Of a DNA stretch of 64,000 nt, positions 7,752-18,154 are shown one piece after another. Made by a program: the position numbers and the translations under genes. Every line of letters begins with the position of its first letter. Within the stretch, counting starts at the first letter, position 1. Where the stretch lies: assembly GCF_000350225.1 (NCBI RefSeq), contig NW_005179112.1:30251-94250 (forward strand), read 5' to 3'. Under the pieces are notes generated by a model, which was not told the origin of the DNA, made no database searches, and was given only the letters and a program-made list of their open reading frames with translations. Source of the stretch: Chondrus crispus. Its lineage: Eukaryota; Rhodophyta; Florideophyceae; Gigartinales; Gigartinaceae.

Positions 7752-10700
7752 AGAGGGGAATCTCGCATGAGTCGCGAGAGGCACAGGGTCGACGTATTGT
7801 GCCCGGGGCTCAGCCCCGTTCCCCGTCTCTAAAGGAAAAATCAGGCCTCGAGGAGAAGGTTGTTGGATTAGTGGATAAACCCAAAGGGCCAGCTCAAGTC
7901 AAGAAAATTTTGAGCCGAGCCCGAGATCATCCGCCGGAAAAAGTTCGAAGACCCTGGTACAGGGTTAAGCGAAGGGAGTGTCCCGAGAAGATTTTGGTCC
8001 TTGCGCGAAAAAACTACAAAGTTTACGCGGACATCGGACCCACAATTGGATTGATGAGCCGGGTGTTGTCTGTTTTAGACACCGGCGCGGGACCAAACCT
8101 TGTGCGAAAATCGGAACTCCCAGCTGGAATGGAATCTCTAGTGTCCTACGGACCGACCCAAGACATTGGCGACGCGAACAATAGGCCACTCCGGACTCTC
8201 GGCACAATTAGAATGCCTGTGAGGCTTGGAAAATTTGTGGCCGCAGCCGAGTTTATTGTATGCGAAAAACTAGCCGTACCGCTAATTCTAGGCAGGGACT
8301 ACTGTGACCGGTTTGTGGAAGCAATTTATCCAAGGAAGAAAACGGTTGAGTTGGCGGATTTCTCGGAGGTCCCGATAGTTAGGCGGTTCTCGACGAGAAA
8401 AGGGAAGAAGAATCTCGTCGCGGGAGAGGACGAGAATGATGGAAAGGGGGAGCGAATTTCCCCTAAGGTAAAAGTGGCAAGAGCCACGACTATCGAGCCA
8501 GGGACGCAACGCGTCGTGGAATGCACCTCGAAGAGGGCGGGCTTGGTGGTGGTTCAGCCGTACTCGTCGTTGTACGAAAGGCACGGGTTGACGTGCACGA
8601 ATGGTGTCGTTCAGGTTGAGCCTGACAGGCCATTTCGCTTACTCGTTGCGAATTTTAGGACGTACCCTGTCAGAGTGCAAAAAGGCCAAGTGGTGGCAGA
8701 ATTATTACCGCACCCGAGAGCCGCGCTCGAGAGCAAAACCACCATTGGTGAAGTTCTCGGAATTCAAGAAAGGAAGAAGGAAATTTTTCCTAATTCCCCC
8801 CAGACGCCCACGGGCGAGACAAGATGCGAACCGTCGGATCAAGCGCGCGAGGACCAGCCAGAAGAACGGTCGGCAGAGCTCTCCGCGTCGGCATCTACGA
8901 AGCCGCAACGCAGGATTGAGCCGCCACCGCCGGACGTGGAGGACCTCGACGTGAGCCACGTGCCGGAACGGCTGCGCGAGCGGTTCCGTCGGATGTTGAA
9001 GAAGTATTCAAGGATGTGGGATGGGACGCTTGGCGAAATTAATACCACCGTCCATCGGATCGAGTTGATACCCGAGACTCGCCCCATCGCACAAGCCCCG
9101 TATCGGGCCGGACCTAGAGCCCGCGAAGTAGAAGATGCAGAGGTGCAGAAGATGTTGGAGGCAGGAGTGATAGAACCAGCGCAGTCAGAATGGGCGTCGC
9201 CCGTGTTGCTCGTGCCCAAGCCGGACGGGTCAATGCGTTTTTGCGTAGACTACCGCAGGCTGAACGCAGTAACGGTGAAGGACACGTACCCCTTACCGCG
9301 CATGGATGAGTGCCTGGACTCGCTTGGTGACACCAAGGTTTTCTCCGCGTTGGACGCGATTTCGGGATATTGGCAGATGCCTATCCCTGAGGGCGACCGC
9401 GACAAGACCGCATTTTCGTGTCACTCAGGACTGTATCGCTTCTCAAGAATGCCCTTCGGGCTAACTAACGCGCCAGCGACGTTTCAGAGAGCAATGGATA
9501 TCCTGCTCTCTCCGTTCCGTTGGAAGTGCTGTTTGGTGTATCTAGACGACATAATCATTTTTAGCAAGTCGTGGGAGGAGCACATCGTGCACGTGGATGA
9601 AATACTTTCCGTATTGGAAAAGGCAGGTGTCAAGCTCAAGCTTCGCAAGTGCGAATTTTTCGTGGAAAAGATCAAGTACCTGGGCCACGTCGTCCGCCCA
9701 GGTACGCTAGAAGTCGATGTCGCGCGAACCGCCGCGTTGGAACAAGTGCGGTACCCGCGAACACAGACACAGCTCAGGAGCTTCCTGGGACTCTGCAATG
9801 TCTACCGCAGGTTCGTTCCGCATTACGCGAAAATCGCGCGGCCTCTAAACCAACTACTGAAGAAAGGACAACCGGTCCAGTTGGAAGGATTCGACGAACC
9901 GTGCAAGAAAGCTTTTCATAAGCTCAAGGATGCCATCTTGGCACCGCCGGTGTTGGCGCTGCCGAAGAAGGACCTACCCTACTCGGTAGATACCGATGCA
10001 AGGGACTACCAAATAGGCGCTGCACTATTTCAAACACACCCGGATGCGCACCGCAAACCCATCGGGTTCTTTTCAAGAACGTTAGCCGCAGCCGAGAGAA
10101 ACTATTCGGTATCAGAAAAAGAATGTCTAGCGGTAATTTGGGCCGTACAGACTTTAAGACCATATCTATATGGCGAGCACTTCGTCGTGCATACCGACCA
10201 TGCCTCATTGAGGTGGTTGATGAACGTAACCGACCCCAGCGGGAGATTAATCCGATGGAGGCTCCGCCCCTCGGAATTCGATTTTGAAATCAAGTACAAA
10301 AAGGGAAAGGCTAACAGCCAGGCGGACGCTTTGTCAAGGTTGCGAACCGCAGGAGAAACCGTCGACGAAATCGACGACGAAATCCCTTGCTTTATGGCCG
10401 AACCGGCCGAGGGTACAGTGGAGGACGAGAAAAGTATTGACGCGGCAGACGACATCCTCGCTCTTGAGGGGGGGACCGCCCCTGATCGCCTCGATCAATT
10501 CCAAGCTGTCACTCCGGAGGAGCTCATTCGCGAGCAAGCCGTCGACCCCTTCTGCAACCGCATCAAGGAAGAAATGGACACCGGAAAGGTGAGAACGTTC
10601 AGCACGGAGACCGAGGAACTCGAAGGAACTCTATGCCGTACCGCGGCAGAGTTTGTACAAGTGGTAATACCACAATCGTTAAGGGACCGCGTCCTAGGTT

Positions 10701-12205
10701 TGAGCCACTACGCAAAATTGGCAGGCCACCCGGGAGGCAGGAAACTTTACAAGACATTGAGAAGATATTTTTATTGGCCTACGATGGCCCTAGACTGCTA
10801 TGCAGTCGCGAAGAATTGCGCCGCATGCGCGCGGGAAAGGGTGAAGTTAAGAAAAAACACGAAGGAAATGAAGCTGTTCACGCCCAAAGCGCCGCTGGAA
10901 TTTGTCGCCATCGACATCCTCGGCGAGCTAATTACAACTGAGCGAGGAAATCGGTATATTCTCGTGATCAGCGATCGATACTCGAAACTGGTACGGACCG
11001 TACCGTTGAAGAAGATATCAGCTGCGCACATCGCACAAGCCTTCGTTCACCATTGGGTATTCGTGTACGGACCGCCGGTCAAGCTGCTGTCCGACAATGG
11101 AACACAGTTCACGGCCCGGTTCTTTCAGAATGTCTGCCGAATTCTTGGCATACGCAATGTGTTCACGACTACGTACCACCCGCAAGCCAACGGCGAAGTT
11201 GAGAGATTTAACCGCACGCTGACTTCCGCGTTGCGAAAATACGTTGGAGACCATCCCAAGGACTGGGACTTATTTAGCGACGCTGTGACGTTCGCCTACA
11301 ACACACAAGTTCATCGAACTACGAACATTGCGCCCTTCGAGCTGGTGTTGGCTCGGGCGCCGAGAAACATTGCGTTACAAGCGCAACCAACTTTGGAGAA
11401 CTTCAGCTCGTCACGAGCATACTACCTGAAATGGCAGTCGTGGTTGGAGAGCCTAATGCGAAGCGCCGATAGAAATTTGCGAAAGGAAAAAGCCCGATAC
11501 AAGCGAAATTTCGACGCACGCCTTCGCAAGCCGCAATTTGAGATCCCACCAGGGTCCTACGTGTTCCTCCGGAAGGAGCAGGGCACGGCTAGCGAACCGA
11601 AACATAAGCTCGCACAAGTCGCTACAGGGCCTTATCAGGTCAGAAGATCGGATCAACATACGGTAGTCATTGCCATTGGCGATCAGGAGGAACGCGTATC
11701 GCGAGACAGGGTGGAATTAGCCCCAAGCGCAATGGTCCATGCGCCGATAACCGGCCTACGTCAAGCGCTACAGTTCCTGGGAGAGCCGGAGTTAAACGAA
11801 GAAGGAGAGGCAACGGAGGACGAGGAACGTCCTCACACCCGTGCGCCTACGACGGGGGACCAGGATAATTTAGTTGGTCAAACGCCGACAGCGGAGACAC
11901 CTCCAGATCTACGCGAGCTCGGAACGTCCAGAGAAGAGGACGAGTTGGAAGATCTTCAGAAGGGGGAAGGAAACAGTTCAGAGAAAGGAGAGGAAACAGA
12001 GAACACGGAATATGTAATCGACCGGGTCGTCGACCACGATTATCAAAATGGTAATTTGATTGTCAAGGTGGAATGGTACGGTTATGCGCCCGAGGACGCG
12101 ACGTGGGAGCCCATTGAGCAATTGCCCCGCAGTGCGGCCGTCACGTATTTCCGAAGGAAGAAATTACTCTTGCCGCCGCAAGTCGCGCACGCGCGAGCGG
12201 GGTAG
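7514..12205 (+). CDS. pol: Element C pol polyprotein with chromodomain
   Basis: A single open frame of 1563 codons. Approximate order: aspartic protease with LDTGAG near residue 188; reverse transcriptase with FCVDYRRLN near 575 and YLDDIIIF near 675; RNase H with VDTDARDYQ near 824; integrase zinc region (H..H...CAAC) near 1065-1100; catalytic core with AIDILGE, LSDNGTQF and NGEVERFNR near 1131-1226. A C-terminal chromodomain lies near 1500-1555 (EYVIDRVVDHDY, VKVEWYGYAPEDATWEP). The chromodomain identifies a chromovirus; in that family it guides integration to particular chromatin. Pol looks whole. The annotated start is an open-frame limit, since pol is normally made as a gag-pol fusion. 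Confidence 0.95.
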   Translation: MHSFPPGNAPSFGKLRGVVSDGEVRDTIDELPEGQELVRLADGEHAECFNAEVEPTLQRAHRGARAVGCEKDPATAGKLERGISHESREAQGRRIVPGAQPRSPSLKEKSGLEEKVVGLVDKPKGPAQVKKILSRARDHPPEKVRRPWYRVKRRECPEKILVLARKNYKVYADIGPTIGLMSRVLSVLDTGAGPNLVRKSELPAGMESLVSYGPTQDIGDANNRPLRTLGTIRMPVRLGKFVAAAEFIVCEKLAVPLILGRDYCDRFVEAIYPRKKTVELADFSEVPIVRRFSTRKGKKNLVAGEDENDGKGERISPKVKVARATTIEPGTQRVVECTSKRAGLVVVQPYSSLYERHGLTCTNGVVQVEPDRPFRLLVANFRTYPVRVQKGQVVAELLPHPRAALESKTTIGEVLGIQERKKEIFPNSPQTPTGETRCEPSDQAREDQPEERSAELSASASTKPQRRIEPPPPDVEDLDVSHVPERLRERFRRMLKKYSRMWDGTLGEINTTVHRIELIPETRPIAQAPYRAGPRAREVEDAEVQKMLEAGVIEPAQSEWASPVLLVPKPDGSMRFCVDYRRLNAVTVKDTYPLPRMDECLDSLGDTKVFSALDAISGYWQMPIPEGDRDKTAFSCHSGLYRFSRMPFGLTNAPATFQRAMDILLSPFRWKCCLVYLDDIIIFSKSWEEHIVHVDEILSVLEKAGVKLKLRKCEFFVEKIKYLGHVVRPGTLEVDVARTAALEQVRYPRTQTQLRSFLGLCNVYRRFVPHYAKIARPLNQLLKKGQPVQLEGFDEPCKKAFHKLKDAILAPPVLALPKKDLPYSVDTDARDYQIGAALFQTHPDAHRKPIGFFSRTLAAAERNYSVSEKECLAVIWAVQTLRPYLYGEHFVVHTDHASLRWLMNVTDPSGRLIRWRLRPSEFDFEIKYKKGKANSQADALSRLRTAGETVDEIDDEIPCFMAEPAEGTVEDEKSIDAADDILALEGGTAPDRLDQFQAVTPEELIREQAVDPFCNRIKEEMDTGKVRTFSTETEELEGTLCRTAAEFVQVVIPQSLRDRVLGLSHYAKLAGHPGGRKLYKTLRRYFYWPTMALDCYAVAKNCAACARERVKLRKNTKEMKLFTPKAPLEFVAIDILGELITTERGNRYILVISDRYSKLVRTVPLKKISAAHIAQAFVHHWVFVYGPPVKLLSDNGTQFTARFFQNVCRILGIRNVFTTTYHPQANGEVERFNRTLTSALRKYVGDHPKDWDLFSDAVTFAYNTQVHRTTNIAPFELVLARAPRNIALQAQPTLENFSSSRAYYLKWQSWLESLMRSADRNLRKEKARYKRNFDARLRKPQFEIPPGSYVFLRKEQGTASEPKHKLAQVATGPYQVRRSDQHTVVIAIGDQEERVSRDRVELAPSAMVHAPITGLRQALQFLGEPELNEEGEATEDEERPHTRAPTTGDQDNLVGQTPTAETPPDLRELGTSREEDELEDLQKGEGNSSEKGEETENTEYVIDRVVDHDYQNGNLIVKVEWYGYAPEDATWEPIEQLPRSAAVTYFRRKKLLLPPQVAHARAG

Positions 12206-15200
12206 GCATCGTCAATAGAATTAGCCGATTAGGAAACACGGAAGAGTCAGAAGTTCGAAACGAACGGACCCGCAAGCAAGGAAAGTCGGAGCGAGAGGAG
12301 TCAGGCAGTCTTCCGTCGGGAACGCCTTTGCAAAAAGGGACTGACGAGCGGGTTACCCTCGAGTCGAGGGAGAAGGAGGGGAAAAGATACAGCTGATGTA
12401 GAGGCGCACGCGAGGGAGGCCGATCGAGAGGAAGTGAATGATGCGGGACGTGATAAGACCGCGAGTGAAATGTTGGAATTGTATTGGGGATGGTCCCCAT
12501 CAGGAGGCTCTCGAGTTTGAAGTGATGCAGTGAACAGCGTCGCGGAGAGAGAGTAAGGACAGTCGCCGGAAACGAGACCCCTCGGAGTGAGGAGAAGGGA
12601 AACGAAAGACTCAAGCGATTTTGCCTGGGACCCCCGTCCATGAATGAAATGGCCCGCGCGGCCAGGCCGTGGAAGGGAAGATGTACTGTAGTCTCAGGCC
12701 GGGGTAATTTACCTCCTTGGATACGATCACACGCGGCCGCCGCGTGCACGTGATGTGAAGCCTAGATCGACGATCCGCCCTCATGGGGTGTGATTTAATC
12801 AAAAGAAATTGGGGCTCGCTGCTGGTAAGCTGTCAAATGATCAGCACGAGTCGCAGACTGAACTCCGGCCATACGTCGAAAAATTAACTGCAATTAAGGA
12901 AAAAGCCCGCACTTGTACGAAACGTTGTTGGCAACCCCCACCGCCGACCGCACAAATGCTAGGGGCTCGCCACCGGCGAAGTTGCGATCGATCGCACATG
13001 AGAGCACTTGCCAAGTTCGTTCGCAACACCTAAACCCTGCTCGACGAGCGAGAAAATGGGTCCACATGGACCACTGTTGCCCTGACCCATCGACACCACG
13101 TGCAAGTACACGGCTACACAGCGCGGCGTGAAACATCATCATTACGGAGGAGCTTTGTCGCTCCTACATCGACGCCACACTATGAGTGACTTACTTACCG
13201 GCCTGCCGCCATAACCCCCCCCCCATATCTTTCCTATGTTTCCGTTTTTGTCTTTGTTATTATTATTATTTTTTTATGTTTGTTTTCTTTCACGCACAGA
13301 GCGCGAACCCCGCGTTGCGAACGGCGACGGACAAGAGTGGCGACGCCAACCGATCGAGGCCCCAAGAACAATTCAGAGCGGCGAACCGACAATCACCATC
13401 AAGTAACCATGCGGTGTGTCACACCGGGAAGAAGAACGAGTTGTTCTGCTGTTCATTGCGCAAGGGCGTTACGCCACGAAGTTCTGTCGACCGGCCAGGA
13501 GGACAGTACTTTACAAGTGGAGGGCGAAGAGTCCGAAGGACCGAAGTTTATTCGGAAACCGAGGTCGTGCTCGTAATGAGAATCCGCCCCCACGAAGCCG
13601 TTCTACTGGTGCCTGCTCCGTTTTACTACCGACGGGAATTCCTAACAGCAGCTAGGGCCAACAGCTTAGAAAAAGGGGCAAAATTGGGGAGTCTTCTTCG
13701 GAAATGCGGTCCCGATGAACTGAGTGATACGAAGCTAAATGTTCTGTGTATTGGGTCTAGAGAGGACGCCTCGGAAAACGATGTCCAGGTGACTCAGGCG
13801 GCGCGCATGGGGGAACCCCCAATACTACGCAGATCGAACCCGTTGTTCTGACTACCCATCGAGAGCCGAAGACTACTGATGTTCGCAAAAGCCTCGGTTT
13901 ATGACTGAAAGGTACTGAAGGGAAAGGAAAAAAAATAGAGAGGAGGATGGAGACGGGAAGTGACTGCTTTATGAACGAGGAGATCAAGGTACTCACGCCC
14001 TCCTTCATCGGTATGGTCATCTCGCTAAGAACCATTCTAACGGAAGAAAGCTTCACTCGACGAGCTACTTGACGACGATCCGTCTGCTGCGTGCGAAAAA
14101 TACCGTCGTCAAGTTCACATGTTCGCCCATACCTCAAGCGATGTATTGGGATGGTCCCCGTCGCTATCCCTCACCATGCTCTTCATTCATTCATCCTTGT
14201 TTAATTTTCCTATCTTGTTATTTATTTGGTTTATATCTTGCTTCCCCGCTCCGTGGCCGAATCCTATTTCTTACGAAGGCGGAACGTGAGGCCGCGCCGA
14301 TGCACAGGGTCCAGAGGGCAAAAAGAGAATCAATAATTGTTGAAGGAGGCTACTGTATGGCGCTGGCTTTTACATTACGAAACGCGTCGAATCAAGATTC
14401 GATCGTTGGAAAAGAAACACGGTGCGTCGGTCGTCAAGACAAAATGGAGAAGAGACGCGATGGTCTGAAGGGTATTTGCTCGTCAGCCGGATCAAACCGC
14501 ACCAATTTGGTGTCCCTGCTTTGAAAGCGGGGATGTTTGGGTATAAAGCGAAATGACGCCTCTGTGCGAATTATTCGTAACAACGAAAATCGACGTCCGT
14601 TCTAGGCGATAGCATGCCATCGAAGCACGAACGTTCGAGAAATCGATGATTTAACACTCACTCATGTTATGGGTCTGCCCGAACGAACCCCCTGGCCAGA
14701 TTGACAACGGCCGAGGCGAGCCACTTGCTACTGTGCCGAGCGGCGCTCGTTGAGGGTGAACCTAGACCGTGCGGCGCAGGGAAGGAGAACTTCGTCGGTC
14801 AAGAAGAATCATCGTAACGTACTGCATCGGTACGAAGAGCGTACCAGTTCTCATCCCAAGGGAAGTGGATCAAAGGGATCGCGTCACGAACGATGGATTT
14901 CACTACTTTTTCTTTGAGAAGTGCGTATGGCTGACGTGGGTGACGTAAAAGCTGACAGCGAGACTGAGTGTAATTTTACATCAGCTGTGTCTGATCGTAG
15001 ACGTTTGAAACTGTCGACTGTGCGACACTGATCACACGCAGGCTGATGTCTAAAAGACGACCGTTCGTAGCCGAAGTGACAAAGAAGGACGAAACCAGGT
15101 CGGTTGAAATGCTTCGTCGCGTAGCGGCCTGAGACGGACTTGGCATTTAGTAATTTAGGGGAGAGAGCAGAGCTCTGGGATGATGGTGAACGAACCGGTG

Positions 15201-16712
15201 GACCCTTTCGACAGTGCTGATTTGTCGACTGCTCTGAGTGATCGAACGCCGAAGGCCTATATTAACTTCGACAGCTGGTTGCCCCGAATGCTTAAGAGAC
15301 CGGAGGAGGACGAAGGGGACCCCCCTCCCCGCTTCATTTTGTGTTTTCGATGGAGACCTTGCCGAGGAAAAATTCGTTGAGGAATAATTGTTGGACGAGA
15401 GACGACAGCTGGGACAGCGTTTACGAGATGCCGTTAAAAGCGGAGGGTACCCACACTGAGAGTGGCGGATTTAAATGGAACACACGCAGGCATTCCACCG
15501 ACGGGAAACTTCAAGGCTCAATTGTCACCTGATCTCATAGGGGTTTATTCGCTTTGGGGAGGAAGCCGAGCTTTACTGAAAGCGGGTCGTCGTTGACGCG
15601 CTCAAGCCGTGACCCCACAGAAAACAAAAGACACGGGAAGTTCGTCGAAAACTACGAACGTTTTTCGTACTGCTAATTCTCAAGTTCCTAGTTGCCAAGG
15701 GGACGGAGGACTATAAATTATTCACTTTGGAAGGAAGTTTGCACCACGTTGCGTGCGCATGTAAGCGCGCTATGATTGAGATTTCCCCAAGACCGGTTGC
15801 CGGTTTGGCGACCAAGGAGAGGAAACCCCATAGCAGGGGTTAATGTGTTTGTCGTCGACGGGATATTCAAGGGCGGCATGGAAAACCGAAAAACCGAAAA
15901 TGATGAGGGCAACCTTGGAGGCGCAATGACGCGAGTCGGTTGAGGAAGGGAAGTATTTTATTCTGTCTCACGGTCGTCGACCTCTGGCGGAGGAAGCAGG
16001 AAAAAGAGAACGACATTCTGAATAAGGGGTGGAGGAGAAGGTAACAAGGATGCACGCGCTGTAGCAGACGTGACCACAAGAGAAGGAAAAGAGAAGGTAA
16101 TAGGGGATGTGCAACTGCAGTAGCAGAGGTGCACAGAAAAAGGGTAAGAGAAGAAATACAGTAACGAGGAAAAGAGAAGGAAAGTGGAAAGAGGAAGATG
16201 CGACCGCGGCGACGGGGCGCATACAAAAAAAAGAGGAGGAAAGTGAAGGTAACGGGGGATACGCAGGTGATTCATTTTATTATCCAAAAGCTACCGGGTG
16301 ACGTCGATAACCAGACGTCACCCCAAACGGGTAATAATCCGAGAATGGATCAGGGGGTGGGAATCGTCCGAGTGGCGGGTCAGTGGGGCGGCACACCCAA
16401 GGATTTTTCCTTTGGGAGTGAGGTAACGAGTCGAGCAAGGACTCGCAGATCATCGAGGGAAGCCCCTTGGAGAGCTTCACCTTCGATGCCATGAGCGCGG
16501 AGCAATGTGCAGTAGATGTCAATGGCTCCGTCGCTCTTTTTGGGAATTGATGGGGACGGTGGGGAAGACAATGCTTCCCTAACCGACAGAGTTTCGGTAT
16601 GCCCTGCCGAGGGGATATCGACAGCAGGAGGAGCAGCAGCAGGGGCTGCAGGGAGAGGGGAATCGGGAGCAGACGGTCGGGGGCAAACGTCATCTGCGCG
16701 GGGATCTACGGC
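12206..16712 (+). other. Unassigned 4.5-kb region of element C between pol and antisense ORF
   Basis: An unusually long stretch for a Ty3 element. I recognise no protein. A strong pyrimidine tract ending in CACGCACAG (13241-13299) looks like a splice acceptor. It is followed by a plus-strand frame (13300-13851, about 180 codons) of unknown nature. Around 15985-16270 the sequence is purine-rich and degenerately repeated. It could be extra untranslated RNA, a decayed extra gene or captured sequence. Element D has only about 0.56 kb at the equivalent place. Confidence 0.5.
15985..16270 (+). repeat. Degenerate purine-rich tandem repeat
   Basis: GAGAAGGTAAC/T...GGGGATG-type units recur at about 16038, 16096 and 16249, separated by AAAAGAGAAGGAAAG stretches. 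Unit spacing is about 55 bp but irregular. It lies shortly before the end of the antisense ORF. Confidence 0.5.
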
Positions 16713-18113
16713 TCATATGGGAGCTACGTCAGGGGTTGGAACTTGGTTGCCGAATTGGCGACTGAGGCGCGCTTCGGAGGGAGAGCACAAGGCGGATGTC
16801 CAAGGGTTGAACCAGACAAAGTCACCCGCCGCACTGTGACTTCGTCCGGGAGAAAAGGACGGGCGTCGCCTCGCGAAGGATCGGGATGAGTTGATAGGGG
16901 GGACAACATCCCAGTCGACCTGATTGATCTTTTCGAGTAAGGAGTCCAGTTCGAAGTCGGTGTCTGCTCCGCCCAAGGGCACAGTATAGTCCAAAAGGCA
17001 CATAAGCTCGACGAGCTTCGGAGGAAGATACCAAAGCCGCCAACAATCGTACGCCTCCCAGAGCAAGGTGGCGGCTACCTTCACGCACCACTCCGTCAAA
17101 AAGACAACCCACAACCCGTGACGAGGATCAGTGAGATGGCTTCCAAAGTAGGTAAGGATGGGACCGAGCTCTGCCCAAAACCCTTGGCAGACCTCAAATT
17201 GTCCCCACCACGAGGGGAGTTGCTGGTACCGGTTGGGATAGTGTGACCGAGCAATTTCCCCCGCCTCAACCATTTGGTAAGCTAGGAAATATCCCGTGTC
17301 CGATCTCATCTTATGCTCGAATCGGACCGTATGCTGGAAGAAGGGGATGTTCCCGCGTTTCGTATATCGGAAATTGAGGGGGAGGATTGCGCGCGTGTAT
17401 GACAGGGCATCGTTAGTCACCGTCAGTTGGTTATGCCACAGGCTGTCCGCCTCGAGCACGGGGCTACCCCGTGTCCAGCTGAGGAGGTTGTCAAGGTAAT
17501 CACGCTCCCCCTCCGTGCGAAACTTCCACGTGTCACATCCGAAGGACGGAGGGATGAGGGCATCGGATAGGGATAGGTCGAGGCGGTCGAGGACGGCTTC
17601 CATGAACCGCAGGGATAGGCCCTGTCGGCCACGAGGGGAGGAACGACGCAGGATAGAAGGGGGAATGGCGAGACGGGCACGCCAATCGTAGGAGGAAATG
17701 GCTTGAAGGGGAAGGTGACCCGGTAACATCCCCGCACCGTCGGCAAAGTCGCGCCCGATGTTAGTGACGTCGCGCACGTCGATGGCGGAAAACCAAGGAG
17801 TGGCCGCGTACAGTAAGGGATAGTCGCGCATGGATTTACCTTGGAGCTCGGCTAGTGAGGGGTATCGACAAGGGGCTGATGAAGGATGGAGATCGGGATG
17901 AAAGACCGGTTCAGGAACGTTGGTGTTAGGGGGAAGTCGGGGTATGGAAGGAAGGTCGCTAGGAATGGAAGGCGTGTGTGAGAAGCCCACACCGCGGCGA
18001 CCGCGGGCGGTATGTCCGACAGTGGGATCCGATGAAGGAAACATGGAGATCGTCTTACTCTCACGCGAGCGGCGACCGATGGTCGGAAGAAAAACGAAGA
18101 AGTTGGGAAGCAA
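16713..18113 (-). CDS. Conserved antisense ORF of element C
   Basis: A 466-codon open frame on the strand opposite to gag-pol. Its ATG is 42 nt from the inner edge of the 3' LTR and it reads inward. The first about 90 residues are Pro/Ser/Arg-rich; the remainder looks globular and rich in Trp and Leu (LLYAATPWFSAIDVRDV, TWKFRTEGERDYLDNLLSW). It shares a colinear motif series with the antisense ORF of element D: FExKMR, a WW...EV pair, TYxGSxL, DP, TEW...VAA, LL, WDxVxP[IV]N, GDxVxF[ND]P. Function is unknown and I see no known domain. An AT-rich, TATA-like stretch inside the LTR (about 18262-18300) lies upstream of its start. Antisense extra ORFs in this position are known in some plant Tat-lineage Ty3 elements; whether they are related is unknown. 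Confidence 0.75.
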   Translation of the reverse strand: MLPNFFVFLPTIGRRSRESKTISMFPSSDPTVGHTARGRRGVGFSHTPSIPSDLPSIPRLPPNTNVPEPVFHPDLHPSSAPCRYPSLAELQGKSMRDYPLLYAATPWFSAIDVRDVTNIGRDFADGAGMLPGHLPLQAISSYDWRARLAIPPSILRRSSPRGRQGLSLRFMEAVLDRLDLSLSDALIPPSFGCDTWKFRTEGERDYLDNLLSWTRGSPVLEADSLWHNQLTVTNDALSYTRAILPLNFRYTKRGNIPFFQHTVRFEHKMRSDTGYFLAYQMVEAGEIARSHYPNRYQQLPSWWGQFEVCQGFWAELGPILTYFGSHLTDPRHGLWVVFLTEWCVKVAATLLWEAYDCWRLWYLPPKLVELMCLLDYTVPLGGADTDFELDSLLEKINQVDWDVVPPINSSRSFARRRPSFSPGRSHSAAGDFVWFNPWTSALCSPSEARLSRQFGNQVPTPDVAPI

Positions 18114-18138
18114 GGGAGTGAAGCCGCTGCGCGAGAGC

Positions 18139-18154
18139 GCTCAGAAGGGGGATA
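18139..18154 (+). other. Polypurine tract of element C
   Basis: A short purine run ending AGAAGGGGGATA abuts the 3' LTR start (TGTAGTG). Confidence 0.5.

Noticed and set aside
13186-13851. Possible envelope-like gene in element C
   Set aside because: No signal peptide, membrane anchor or cysteine pattern of an envelope protein; the start region is a pyrimidine tract. Left as unassigned.
16107-16301. Lys/Arg-rich frame in the purine-rich repeat
   Set aside because: Composition artefact of GAGAAGG repeats.
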